Shown one piece after another: positions 1 through 7,083 of a stretch of 18,000 nt of DNA. The notes beneath the pieces were generated by a model. The model saw only the letters and a program-made list of their open reading frames with translations, was not told where the DNA came from and did no database searches. A program made the translations under genes and the position numbers. The DNA is from CAMYLR01 sp039588915 (GTDB lineage Bacteria > Gemmatimonadota > Gemmatimonadetes > JACCXV01 > JAHWKZ01), in NCBI GenBank assembly GCA_039588915.1, contig JBDGYV010000056.1:1-18000 (forward strand), given 5' to 3'. The first letter of the stretch is position 1; the number at the start of each line of letters is the position of its first letter.

Positions 1-30
1 GAGCGCGCTGAAACCGGTCAACCAGGTCGT

Positions 31-603
31 TCAAGCGTTGGCTTGAGATCGATCGAGTTCTCGTCGCCGCTTGATTCGGCGATGGAGGGATGTGCCGAGA
101 TCGTCCCAAACGTCAGCGAGCTTGGTACCACCCGCGGGTCCGCGTAACCGCTCTTGCAGCGTCACGCCGAACTCGGTGCCGCCAGGCTGCCCGTCCGCGC
201 CGTGGACGTCAAGCAGCACCGTGCCACCGTCCGGACCATCGTTGTAGAGCCTCAGCGAAGCCACGTCGAGTGCGTCATTCATGAATAGGATCGCAGCTCC
301 GATTTGCTCAAAAGGACGCCGGGAATCGATTGTCCACCCACCGGTGTTGAACACCTTTATTTCGCGATCGACGCCCTGCGGGGACACGATCTTCTCGAAC
401 GGCTTGTGGGTGTGACCAAAAACGACAGCCAGATCGCCGGGAACGTGTCCGATCGCTTCCTCCAACTGTCGGAAGGACGGCCCAAAGACGTATTTCTGTA
501 GTCCCTCCATGGTGCTGTCAGAGTAAGGCCCATCGCGAACAAAGCGTTCGGTGACAAACCGTCCGGCGTACCAGTCGATCGCGAACAAAGCGTTCGGTGA
601 CAA
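31..603 (-). CDS. Metallophosphatase, C-terminal fragment (frameshifted gene)
   Basis: This is the C-terminal part of the calcineurin-like phosphoesterase whose N-terminal part ends at 518. It carries the last metal-binding motif, VFGHTHKP (GHTH), followed by NTGGW and a C-terminal strand-rich region, and it stops at 31. Its first residues (DWYAGRFVTERFVRD) repeat the end of the N-terminal fragment because a 46-bp segment is present twice. Removing one copy joins the two parts into a protein of about 481-487 aa with all phosphoesterase motifs in order. The apparent start at 603 is therefore not a real initiation site. It is the last gene of a minus-strand operon. Either the gene is truly disrupted or the duplication is an assembly error. 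Confidence 0.8.
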   Translation of the reverse strand: MSPNALFAIDWYAGRFVTERFVRDGPYSDSTMEGLQKYVFGPSFRQLEEAIGHVPGDLAVVFGHTHKPFEKIVSPQGVDREIKVFNTGGWTIDSRRPFEQIGAAILFMNDALDVASLRLYNDGPDGGTVLLDVHGADGQPGGTEFGVTLQERLRGPAGGTKLADVWDDLGTSLHRRIKRRRELDRSQANA

Positions 604-1522
604 ACCGTCCGGCGTACCAGTCGAGGCTCTTCTTGATCACGACGCGCTCGAGCCGTTCGGACGGCAGCAACGGGAGATCGAGTGCCTTTGCCATGCGCGA
701 CGCGAGCTCGCTGGCGCGAGCCCGAACATGATCGGGATTCCGAAACGTCAGGAACAAGGCCTCAAAGTCCCGCCCAGCTTCGCCTGAGCGTCCAAGCAAC
801 GACCAGACGAAGTCGACCCAAGCATAGTTCTCGTTCTCGATCTCTTCGACTGTTGCCGGTTCGGGACGCCCGGGGAAGAGTGCCCGTCTGGCGATGCTGA
901 AGAAGCGGTATACGTCTTCGGCATAATGTCCGTGGTGAATCAACACGCACCGGTCGGTCGACTCTCGGACCAGCGCTAGGTTGGGGTAGATCACATCGAC
1001 ACGCGCCACCGGCTCATCGCCACCACCGATTCGGGTAGCCAGGTTGTTCAACAGGTCCGACGGCAACCCCTCGTTTTGCAGTGGGGACGTCACGTGCGCC
1101 GATCGCGGAAGATCGTGTTGCTTGTCGCTGTCCCCGATCTGCCGCGCGTAACTAGCCTCCCGCGCCAGCTCCCAGATGTGATGATCGTGGTTGCCGGGGA
1201 TATACACGATCGAATCGCACACCTCCGCACCGGGCCTGAATAGGTTCTCCATCAAAACCTCAAACAGGGTGAGCGTCTCTTGATAGGTCCCAAAGGCGAG
1301 CCCGAGCCCATCGCCCGCCACGATGAGCGTCGGGAGTTTGTCGCCCTCGTTTTGCTCAACCAGATGCCGCAAGCACGCAGCCAATCGCTCGAGCATAGGT
1401 GCCGCCGCCGGTGCACCATTCCCGGATCCCGGCACCTTGAGGGGCGTCAGAACGCTCTCCTGCTCCCCCAGATGGAGGTCCGACAGGCAGACGTACCGAA
1501 TGTCGTTGTCTGGGAGTGGCAC
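518..1522 (-). CDS. Calcineurin-like metallophosphatase, N-terminal fragment
   Basis: A predicted binuclear-metal phosphoesterase that would hydrolyse a phosphomonoester or phosphodiester; the substrate is unknown. Visible motifs in order are SDLHLG (DxH), VAGDGLG (GD), PGNHDHH (GNHD with an extra His) and IHHGHY. The fifth motif, GHTH, lies in the C-terminal fragment (31-603) after a frameshift. I chose the GTG at 1522, which overlaps the VOC stop (TAGTG); a TTG six codons upstream (1540) is possible. Neither has a clear Shine-Dalgarno sequence, which suggests coupled translation from the VOC gene. After the 46-bp duplication the frame runs into about 20 unrelated residues and stops at 518. 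Family assignment is firm, substrate is not. Confidence 0.85.
   Translation of the reverse strand: MPLPDNDIRYVCLSDLHLGEQESVLTPLKVPGSGNGAPAAAPMLERLAACLRHLVEQNEGDKLPTLIVAGDGLGLAFGTYQETLTLFEVLMENLFRPGAEVCDSIVYIPGNHDHHIWELAREASYARQIGDSDKQHDLPRSAHVTSPLQNEGLPSDLLNNLATRIGGGDEPVARVDVIYPNLALVRESTDRCVLIHHGHYAEDVYRFFSIARRALFPGRPEPATVEEIENENYAWVDFVWSLLGRSGEAGRDFEALFLTFRNPDHVRARASELASRMAKALDLPLLPSERLERVVIKKSLDWYAGRFVTERFVRDRLVRRTVCHRTLCSRWALL
532..624. repeat. 46-bp perfect tandem duplication breaking the metallophosphatase
   Basis: Copy 1 is 532-577 and copy 2 is 578-623. They are identical, with one further matching base (578/624). The unit begins atcgcgaacaaagcg and ends gcgtaccagtcg. Since 46 is not a multiple of three, the duplication shifts the frame inside the phosphoesterase gene. 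The protein reads smoothly if one copy is dropped. Confidence 0.95.
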
Positions 1523-1893
1523 TACTCGCGATGGCGACAAACGGCTTCGATGTTGTTACCGTCAGGATCCAGCACGAACGCGCCATAATAGTCGGGGTGA
1601 TACATCTCGCGAACCCCGGGCGGGCCGTTGTCCTGCCCACCGGCCGCGATAGCGGCCGCGTGAAACGCGCCCACCAGGTCACGATTCTCGCAACCAAAGG
1701 CGACGTGGACCTGAGTATGAAGCGGTTCGCGGTGGACAACCCAGAAGTCGGGCTTTCCGGCTTCCTTCAACCCAAACCCCGCGGCAACAGGAAACTCCTT
1801 TACGACTTTGTACCCGAGCGGGGCCAGGGCCTGTTCGTAGAACCGTCGGCTGCGATTCAAGTCAGCGACATTGAGAGTTACATGATCAATCAT
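1522..1893 (-). CDS. VOC-family (glyoxalase/bleomycin-resistance) protein
   Basis: A 123-aa single-domain vicinal-oxygen-chelate protein. It begins MIDHVTLNVADL with the first-strand metal His (H4), has a central QVHVAF strand with a second candidate His, and ends DPDGNNIEAVC, where the Glu would complete the metal site. This pattern is usual for lactoylglutathione-lyase-like proteins of about 120-130 aa, but the substrate cannot be read from the sequence. The ATG at 1893 lies one base after the TGA of the upstream lipoprotein gene, so the two are very likely co-translated. A longer reading upstream would run through that lipoprotein gene in another frame and was discarded. Confidence 0.87.
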   Translation of the reverse strand: MIDHVTLNVADLNRSRRFYEQALAPLGYKVVKEFPVAAGFGLKEAGKPDFWVVHREPLHTQVHVAFGCENRDLVGAFHAAAIAAGGQDNGPPGVREMYHPDYYGAFVLDPDGNNIEAVCRHRE

Positions 1894-1894
1894 C

Positions 1895-2239
1895 TCATCG
1901 CTCCGTCGTGTGGGACCAGACGAACCCGTCCTCTTCTGGATCGTAAATCCAGATCTTGTGCCAAGACTCGCCTTGTGCCTCCCCACCCAGCACGCGAAGG
2001 TCGGGGTGCCCATCTCCATCAATGTCAGTCAACTCGGTTGCGCCGGGTTTCGACGGATCCACGCCGTTTCGAACCTCGATGATTTGCACGACGGCGCGGT
2101 CCGTCTTCCGAATCACATCGAGCTCATACACCATGTCCCGCTGGTGGCGGACCTGTATCTCGTGGCTCGCCTGGTTGGTGCTCTCGGTACAACCGAAACC
2201 AACCAGAATCGCGGATATTGCCAACATCTGTCGGTTCAT
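1895..2239 (-). CDS. Small lipoprotein with a DxDGDG calcium-type motif
   Basis: A 114-aa protein of unknown function. The N-terminus MNRQMLAISAILVGFGC is a short signal peptide ending in a non-canonical lipobox (VGFG before Cys17). The mature part contains DIDGDGHPDL, an EF-hand-like or FG-GAP-like calcium-binding loop, within a strand-rich domain similar in layout to small periplasmic VCBS/XAC2610-type proteins. The ATG at 2239 overlaps the stop of the AhpD-like gene (ATGA), with a good AAGGAG ribosome site within the end of that gene, so the two are translationally coupled. It is probably anchored on the periplasmic side of a membrane. Confidence 0.75.
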   Translation of the reverse strand: MNRQMLAISAILVGFGCTESTNQASHEIQVRHQRDMVYELDVIRKTDRAVVQIIEVRNGVDPSKPGATELTDIDGDGHPDLRVLGGEAQGESWHKIWIYDPEEDGFVWSHTTER

Positions 2240-2772
2240 CGCGTCTCCTTTGCGGCGCCACCCCATGGAGGAATAAACGTCTCGGCCTCGACGCCCAGTG
2301 CGTCGGCGATGCGGCTGATGTAGTTGAAGTAGCCGATCACTTGAACCGCGTCATGAATCGCATCATCACCAAGTCCGTGCTCGCGCAAAGCGGTGAGATC
2401 CTCCGGCGCCATGTCGCATTGGTGGTGAGTCAACTTGACCGCAAACCCGCACAGCTCTCGATCGGCCAGGGGCAACGGGGCCAAGCGCCAATCCCTCACA
2501 ACCGCGTGCACGTAGGCGTCGGCTTCATCTTCTGTTTCGAACTGGTCCGCGATCTCTTCCCGGAGATCGTTGGCATGGGCTTGCGTTCAATAGTGACAAT
2601 GGCCCTTCATCACGTCGATGTACAATCGCATGCTCGACTCCAGCACGCGCGGGTTCAAACTCATGATGTGGACGATGTTCCACACCCGCCCGGCGCGACG
2701 CATGGCGGCATCGAAGTGCTCCCGGAGGCGACCGGTGGCCTCGTCGATTGGGACTTGTTGAATCCAGGGCAT
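2236..2772 (-). CDS. AhpD/CMD-family redox protein, predicted selenoprotein (CxxU)
   Basis: A 178-residue protein of the carboxymuconolactone decarboxylase/AhpD 'peroxidase-related' family, read through one in-frame TGA (2589-2587, codon 62). The order is an N-terminal helical part (MPWIQQVPIDEATGRL; NIVHIMSLNPRV), the redox motif CHYU-TQAH, then a helical C-terminal half with the family-typical VIGYFNYISRIADALGV. In AhpD the motif is CxxC-x3-H; here the TGA replaces the second Cys and the His four residues later is kept. A SECIS-like hairpin follows. Compared with the family as I recall it, about 20 residues between MKG and CHYU are missing, including the Glu that normally lies 12 residues before the first Cys. 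The ATG at 2772 is 9 nt after the amidase stop. Without Sec insertion it would end after 61 residues. SelA/SelB/tRNA-Sec are not in this window. Confidence 0.8.
2550..2589 (-). promoter_or_regulatory. UGA selenocysteine codon and bacterial SECIS-like hairpin
   Basis: On the minus strand the TGA (2589-2587) is followed by a 17-nt spacer, a perfect 7-bp stem CGATCTC/CGAGATC-type (2569-2563 with 2556-2550) and the hexaloop CGGGAA (2562-2557). Known bacterial SECIS elements lie just 3' of the UGA inside the coding region, with the apical loop roughly 16-37 nt away and a G in the first two loop positions; here the loop begins 24 nt after the UGA and its second base is G. The hairpin identification is by eye and no folding energy was computed. 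Confidence 0.7.
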
Positions 2773-2781
2773 GCTCGCTCT

Positions 2782-4341
2782 CTACTTTTGCGGGTCGATC
2801 GGCGTTAACACGCCGAGCTCGCTCTCGATCGCTTCGGCTGCATCCAGACAGAGATCCTCCCGATACAGCGAACCGATCACCTGAACGGCCTGCGGAAGCT
2901 CGTTGGCGAGACCGACGGGAACGACGGCTGCCGGCAACCCAAGCAAGTTCGCTATCACCACGAGCCGCATCGAGCGGAGTTGCCGCAGAACCGCCTCCCG
3001 CCCCTTTAGGTCATCACCGACCGCGAACGGTTGCTCGGTAGAGACCGGTCCGAGGATCAGCGGATACTCCTGCGCGAACTGCGTCCACTGACGCGCTATC
3101 CCGTTTCGATCCGCCAACGCACGCATGTAGCCTCGCAGGCTTAGCTGTGGGACGACCGCAAAAAGGTCATTGAGCACCTTTTCCGAATCCCGAGCCAAAA
3201 GCTCTTGCACCGCGGGAACGAAGTCGGTTCGTATTTCGGCCGCCACCACTCGCGCCCAGAGAGCAGCGGCTTCGGCAACCGCCGGCAACTCGACCTCCTC
3301 GATCGCGTATCCGGCGTTCGACAACGCGTCGGCGGCCCGCCGCACACCATCGGCTACATCTGGATCGGTGCCCTCCCCGCCCGGATCCGTCGTCATCGCC
3401 ACTTTGATCGGGCGACCCTGGGACGGCCCCTCGAGCGGGGCCGGCACCCACCATGGATCGCGCGGATCTGACCCACTCATCGCGGCCAGGGCGACCCGCA
3501 GATCGCGAACGTGACGCGCCATCGGTCCGTTTGTCATAAACAACTGAATGCTGATCGGGAACTCGGCCGGCGCCATTGCCGAGTGGTCGGGAACCCGCCC
3601 CCGCGTCGGCCGAATCGAGCACACCCCGCAACATTGGGCCGGGTAGCGCGCCGAGCCGCCGTAGTCGTTTCCGACACCCAGCGGTGTCATCCCCAACGCC
3701 AACGCGGCGGCTTCACCACCGCTCGATCCACCAGGGGTTCGCGTGCGGTCCCACGGGTTCGCCGTTGCACCATGCAGCGAACTCTTGGTGTGCCAGCGCA
3801 ACCCGAAGTCCGGCATGTTCGTGCGCGCCAGCGGAATCGCGCCCGCTGCCTTGAGCTGGGTCACAAGCGGCGCATCAACTGGTGCAATCTCTCCTTCGAG
3901 CCCAAGAACTCCCATCGATGTCGCCGACCCGGCGACATCGATGTTCTCTTTGATTGTGAACGGTACGCCGTGCAACGGACCGACCTCGGCCCCGTTCTCA
4001 ACGGCCCGATCGGCTTCATCCGCACCTCGCATCGCGGTCTCATCCAGTACTTCCGTAATCGCGTTCACCCTGGGATTGATCTTCGCGATCCGCTCTAGAT
4101 GGGACTCGACAACGGCGTGGCTCGTGATCCTGCGATCGCGGATCGCGGCCGCCAGTTCGGTGGCCGCCATCACCCACGGTTCGTCACCTATAACCGACAA
4201 CGGTTGTGATCGAGGTCGAAGGAGTTTCGTCGGAGTTGCCCACAGCTCACCGATCGGCAGATCGGGAATGAAAGCCGCGGTAGACGATGCGAGACCGTAA
4301 CCGAGCAGTGCTCGACGGGAGATCGGGCCGTTGATATCCAT
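2782..4341 (-). CDS. Tat-exported amidase (amidase-signature family)
   Basis: A 519-aa amidase-signature hydrolase of unknown substrate. The Ser-cisSer-Lys triad is visible as Lys131 (PFTIKENIDVAG), cis-Ser206 in GGSSGGEAAA and nucleophile Ser230 in YGGSARYPA; the spacings of 75 and 24 residues match those in fatty-acid amide hydrolase (K142, S217, S241). The ATG at 4341 gives MDINGPISRRALLGYG followed by a short hydrophobic stretch, a twin-arginine signal, so the enzyme should be exported folded. A reading from further upstream would lie across the divergent promoter region and lose this signal. It is the first gene of the operon that continues into the AhpD-like gene 9 nt downstream. Family confident; the substrate could be an aryl amide, acylamide or peptide amide. 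Confidence 0.93.
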   Translation of the reverse strand: MDINGPISRRALLGYGLASSTAAFIPDLPIGELWATPTKLLRPRSQPLSVIGDEPWVMAATELAAAIRDRRITSHAVVESHLERIAKINPRVNAITEVLDETAMRGADEADRAVENGAEVGPLHGVPFTIKENIDVAGSATSMGVLGLEGEIAPVDAPLVTQLKAAGAIPLARTNMPDFGLRWHTKSSLHGATANPWDRTRTPGGSSGGEAAALALGMTPLGVGNDYGGSARYPAQCCGVCSIRPTRGRVPDHSAMAPAEFPISIQLFMTNGPMARHVRDLRVALAAMSGSDPRDPWWVPAPLEGPSQGRPIKVAMTTDPGGEGTDPDVADGVRRAADALSNAGYAIEEVELPAVAEAAALWARVVAAEIRTDFVPAVQELLARDSEKVLNDLFAVVPQLSLRGYMRALADRNGIARQWTQFAQEYPLILGPVSTEQPFAVGDDLKGREAVLRQLRSMRLVVIANLLGLPAAVVPVGLANELPQAVQVIGSLYREDLCLDAAEAIESELGVLTPIDPQK

Positions 4342-4399
4342 GATGGCGCTCCGGTTCACTGAATGAGTCGAGATCACGGGCGCTGGTTGTCCAAACTCA

Positions 4400-4405
4400 A
4401 TAATA
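4400..4405 (-). promoter_or_regulatory. Possible -10 box of the amidase operon
   Basis: TATTAT on the minus strand, with a weak -35 (CTGCCG, 4428-4423) 17 nt upstream. This would give a leader of about 50 nt before the amidase ATG. The -35 overlaps the 13-bp palindrome. Identification by eye only. Confidence 0.3.
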
Positions 4406-4414
4406 GACGCGAAT

Positions 4415-4427
4415 TGCCGAGTCGGCA
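4415..4427. promoter_or_regulatory. 13-bp palindrome between divergent promoters (candidate operator)
   Basis: TGCCGA-g-TCGGCA is a perfect 6+6 inverted repeat around one base. It sits in the 117-bp gap between the divergent amidase and MOSC genes and overlaps the presumed -35 of the amidase promoter. A dimeric repressor could bind there. The regulator is unknown. Confidence 0.3.
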
Positions 4428-4445
4428 GCGGGCCACACTTCGTAC

Positions 4446-4451
4446 TAGAAT
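4446..4451 (+). promoter_or_regulatory. Possible -10 box giving a near-leaderless MOSC mRNA
   Basis: TAGAAT lies 7 bases before the ATG at 4459, and no Shine-Dalgarno sequence is present upstream of that ATG. Transcription would start at or next to the start codon. No good -35 is visible. Confidence 0.3.
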
Positions 4452-4458
4452 ACGGCGC

Positions 4459-5121
4459 ATGCAACACAGCACAAAGCCGCAGTGTGGCAGGCTAATCGCC
4501 GTCAGCGTGGGGCGGACTCGAACCTTCGAGTACAGAGGAGCCCCCGCCGAGAGCGCTATCTGGAAATCTCCTGTAACCGGACGCGTAGCGGCGCGTGGCG
4601 TCAACCTCGAGGGCGATGAGCAAGCCGACCGGGCTGCCCACGGCGGGCCCCACAAAGCCATCTACGCGTACGCCATCGAGGACAAGGCGTGGTGGGAGGC
4701 CGAGATAGGGCGCCCGCTGGCACACGGTGAATTCGGCGAGAACCTCAGCACGGAGGGAGTCGACGTTACGGGAGCTTTAGTCGGTGAGCACTGGCAAATC
4801 GGGACCACACTGCTCGAGGTTTCCGAACCGCGAGTGCCCTGCTGGCGATTTGCAGTCCGGATGAACGACCCCGCCTTCCCTCGAAAATTCGCTCAGGCCG
4901 GGCGACCAGGAACGTACCTACGAATAATCGAGGAGGGAGATGTCGGGGCTGGCGACGAGATCCAAATCGTCGAGCAGCCTGATCACGACCTCAGTATCGG
5001 AGATGTTTTTCGCATCTACACGCGAGACCGACACGAGGCCGAGGCTCTGCTGACCGCCCCTCAGCTGTCGGAAGGGTGGCGTGGTTGGGCCGAGAAGTTC
5101 GCGGGGCCAGCCCCGGTTTAG
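4459..5121 (+). CDS. MOSC-domain protein (YiiM-like)
   Basis: A 220-aa MOSC protein, a molybdenum-cofactor-sulfurase C-terminal-type fold that binds Moco or Mo-thiol species and is often involved in detoxifying N-hydroxylated compounds. Family features are EGDEQADRAAHGGPHKAIYA (residues 51-70), GEFGENL (90-96) and the conserved Cys128 in PRVPCWRF, the expected cofactor ligand. The ATG at 4459 starts MQHSTKPQCGRLIAVSVG, where the family fold begins; an upstream start at 4363 would add about 32 low-complexity residues across the promoter region. The gene is divergent from the amidase, and its stop overlaps the stop of the convergent lipoprotein gene by four bases. The molybdoenzyme partner is not in the window. 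Confidence 0.9.
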   Translation: MQHSTKPQCGRLIAVSVGRTRTFEYRGAPAESAIWKSPVTGRVAARGVNLEGDEQADRAAHGGPHKAIYAYAIEDKAWWEAEIGRPLAHGEFGENLSTEGVDVTGALVGEHWQIGTTLLEVSEPRVPCWRFAVRMNDPAFPRKFAQAGRPGTYLRIIEEGDVGAGDEIQIVEQPDHDLSIGDVFRIYTRDRHEAEALLTAPQLSEGWRGWAEKFAGPAPV

Positions 5122-6215
5122 AAGAGGAAACCCAGCAGAATGATCAAGCCGACTGGGGCGGTGAGATCACCGAACAGCGTAAACAAGTCTTCGGCCAACT
5201 CGTAGATCTGAAACAGCACCAGGAACTCTTCCGGTGTTAACGGTTCGCCGTCGGCACCCAAGATCGCTGGATCATCGGGATCTCCGCTGGCGGTCGCGAA
5301 CAGCCCGCCGTTGAGATAGAACTCCGCTTCCGGGGAATCGTCTGACCCATCGATCTCGATGACGACCGACTGGTCCCCGTAATGGACCTCGAGACCGATC
5401 TCGCCGGCATCGATCTCACCGTCGATTGACGCGTCGACGCGGAAACGACTGGATGCGTTCTCCAAGTGCACGTCGAGCTCGAACCCGTTGGCACCACCCT
5501 CGGCGCCGAGATCGAAATCGAGCCGATCGTCATCCCCCTGAACGAACCCCCCGATGTCAATCGAGCCGGATCCGTTGTCGCCCTCGGCGCGAACCGAGTA
5601 ATCGAGGAACGTGCGGCCTTCATTGACGACCTCGAACCTAAGATCGATACCATTCACCCCGGCGCCGTTATCGATTAGGTCGGCATGACCGGTTTCACGC
5701 GCGACGTCAGGTTCACCGATGGAGCTCGTCGCGTACAGGATCAGGCGGATCCCATTCGCCGGGGCGCCGGGGCGCAACGGGTCGGCGACGTACTTGTTTT
5801 GATCGGGATCGTAGACAAACGTCATCCCGATCGAGCTATCGGAGATCAGCCGATCGGCTCGGATGCCGCCGTCGATCACGCCACGGATCGCTCGAATCGT
5901 TCCTGCCCGCGTCTCGGAGCGCGCTGGCGACGCGACCAGCGCTTCGAGCGTGCCCGGCTCGATCAAGAACCCGAAGTCACCCAGCTCGATCGGCACGCTG
6001 AGCGCGCGGAAGCTCGCCCAGTCGTCGTCAGCAAACACCGCTTCGACGCGTTTGAGCTCAGCTTTGGCGGTTGCCACATCGAGAGTTTCTTGCCCGGTCG
6101 TCCCGACGGGACCTGCCGGACCGCCACTGTTCTCAGAGCAGGCCCCCAAGAACCCAAGGAAAAGCACACCTGCGATGACTCGTTCTACGGTCGGCCTGAC
6201 TCCACTGATCGTCAT
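5118..6215 (-). CDS. 365-aa lipoprotein of unknown function
   Basis: The signal peptide ends in a canonical lipobox, LGAC (Cys26), followed by a Gly/Pro-rich linker. An acidic mature domain follows: residues about 45-180 are mixed, and about 190-310 are strand-rich and full of Asp and Gly (for example GSGSIDIGGF, DDRLDFDLGAEGG). The C-terminus contains a hydrophobic segment, PVGLIILLGFLF, which is odd for a lipoprotein and may insert in a membrane. The ATG at 6215 is preceded by a GAGGAG ribosome site. It is probably monocistronic: 106 bp separate it from the TauE stop, and it converges with MOSC at its 3' end. I do not recognise the family. Confidence 0.8.
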   Translation of the reverse strand: MTISGVRPTVERVIAGVLFLGFLGACSENSGGPAGPVGTTGQETLDVATAKAELKRVEAVFADDDWASFRALSVPIELGDFGFLIEPGTLEALVASPARSETRAGTIRAIRGVIDGGIRADRLISDSSIGMTFVYDPDQNKYVADPLRPGAPANGIRLILYATSSIGEPDVARETGHADLIDNGAGVNGIDLRFEVVNEGRTFLDYSVRAEGDNGSGSIDIGGFVQGDDDRLDFDLGAEGGANGFELDVHLENASSRFRVDASIDGEIDAGEIGLEVHYGDQSVVIEIDGSDDSPEAEFYLNGGLFATASGDPDDPAILGADGEPLTPEEFLVLFQIYELAEDLFTLFGDLTAPVGLIILLGFLF

Positions 6216-6321
6216 GTATGACTCCTCTCATCGTGATCGCAACCCGTGGTCGGGTACTACCCCGAACCCATCGATGAGTGTCACGAGGGGCTAAGACATA
6301 TGACAGAGACGGTGCGGAGGC

Positions 6322-7083
6322 CTACAAGACTTGCGGTAGGTTTTCCCAAAGGATGAAGGCTGCGACCGGGATCAGGAACAAAGCGAACGCTCGTTTCAGC
6401 GCCGGCTGCGGCACGCGCGCGCCGATCGCACGCCCCGCAAACATCCCTAGAATTCCCAACAGCAGAAACAACCCGATGATCGACCAATCGATTGTGAGAC
6501 CGAGCTCCGACAGAACCCCCAGGTATTTGACGAAACCGCTAGCCGACTTAAACGCGATAATCATCAGGCTCGTCCCGACGGCCAGATGCATCGGTAACCC
6601 ACCGAGGACCACGAGCGCGGGGACGATCAGGAACCCTCCACCCACCCCGACAAGACCGGTCACGATGCCGACAATCACTCCGTCGAGTCCGAGCTTCCAA
6701 ACGTGACGCTCGCCACGATTGTTCTGCAAACCGGCGGGTGTTCGAAACATCAACCCGGCGGCCAGCAACATGACAATGGCGAACAAAACGAGTTGTACCG
6801 ATCCGGAGACGAACTTCGCCAGCCAAGCGCCGGCATACGTCCCCACCATCCCTGGGAGCCCAAAGAACAGAACACTCCGCCAGTCGACCAACCGTCGGCG
6901 GGCGTAAATAAGGGCACCGGCCAACGCGATTCCACCGACGATCCCGAGCGAACCGGCGATCGCGACTTTCTCGCCCTGGCCTACGAAGTATATCAGCACC
7001 GGCACGGTCAAGATCGAGCCCCCGGAACCCAACAACCCGAGGCTCAAACCGATCGCAACGGCGCCGATCCAGGCTAGGAACAT
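6322..7083 (-). CDS. TauE/SafE-family anion exporter
   Basis: A 253-aa membrane protein with about eight hydrophobic helices in two halves, each carrying the family's glycine-rich motif: GLLGSGGSILTVPVL near residue 16 and GLVGVGGGFLIVPAL near residue 140. TauE/SafE proteins are putative permeases for sulfite, sulfoacetate and related organosulfur anions, although many members are uncharacterised. Its ATG at 7083 overlaps the last 10 bases of the ABC ATPase gene, so it is co-expressed with the sugar-type importer, an arrangement compatible with uptake of a sulfonated substrate and export of sulfite. It is the last gene of that block, and no obvious terminator follows. Confidence 0.88.
   Translation of the reverse strand: MFLAWIGAVAIGLSLGLLGSGGSILTVPVLIYFVGQGEKVAIAGSLGIVGGIALAGALIYARRRLVDWRSVLFFGLPGMVGTYAGAWLAKFVSGSVQLVLFAIVMLLAAGLMFRTPAGLQNNRGERHVWKLGLDGVIVGIVTGLVGVGGGFLIVPALVVLGGLPMHLAVGTSLMIIAFKSASGFVKYLGVLSELGLTIDWSIIGLFLLLGILGMFAGRAIGARVPQPALKRAFALFLIPVAAFILWENLPQVL

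Noticed and set aside
2512..2586. Treating the TGA as a true stop, with two separate small genes at 2587-2772 and 2236-2511
   Set aside because: Both parts belong to one family domain, are in the same frame, the intervening 75 bases code sensibly, and the TGA aligns with a redox Cys and is followed by a SECIS-like hairpin.
3743..4300. 185-aa plus-strand frame opposite the amidase
   Set aside because: The amidase on the minus strand has a complete catalytic triad and Tat signal; the antisense frame is Ser/Arg/Ala-rich with no domain.
6251..6261. Short palindrome GGGTAcTACCC upstream of the 365-aa lipoprotein gene
   Set aside because: Only five base pairs per arm and not placed relative to any recognisable promoter element; too weak to call an operator.
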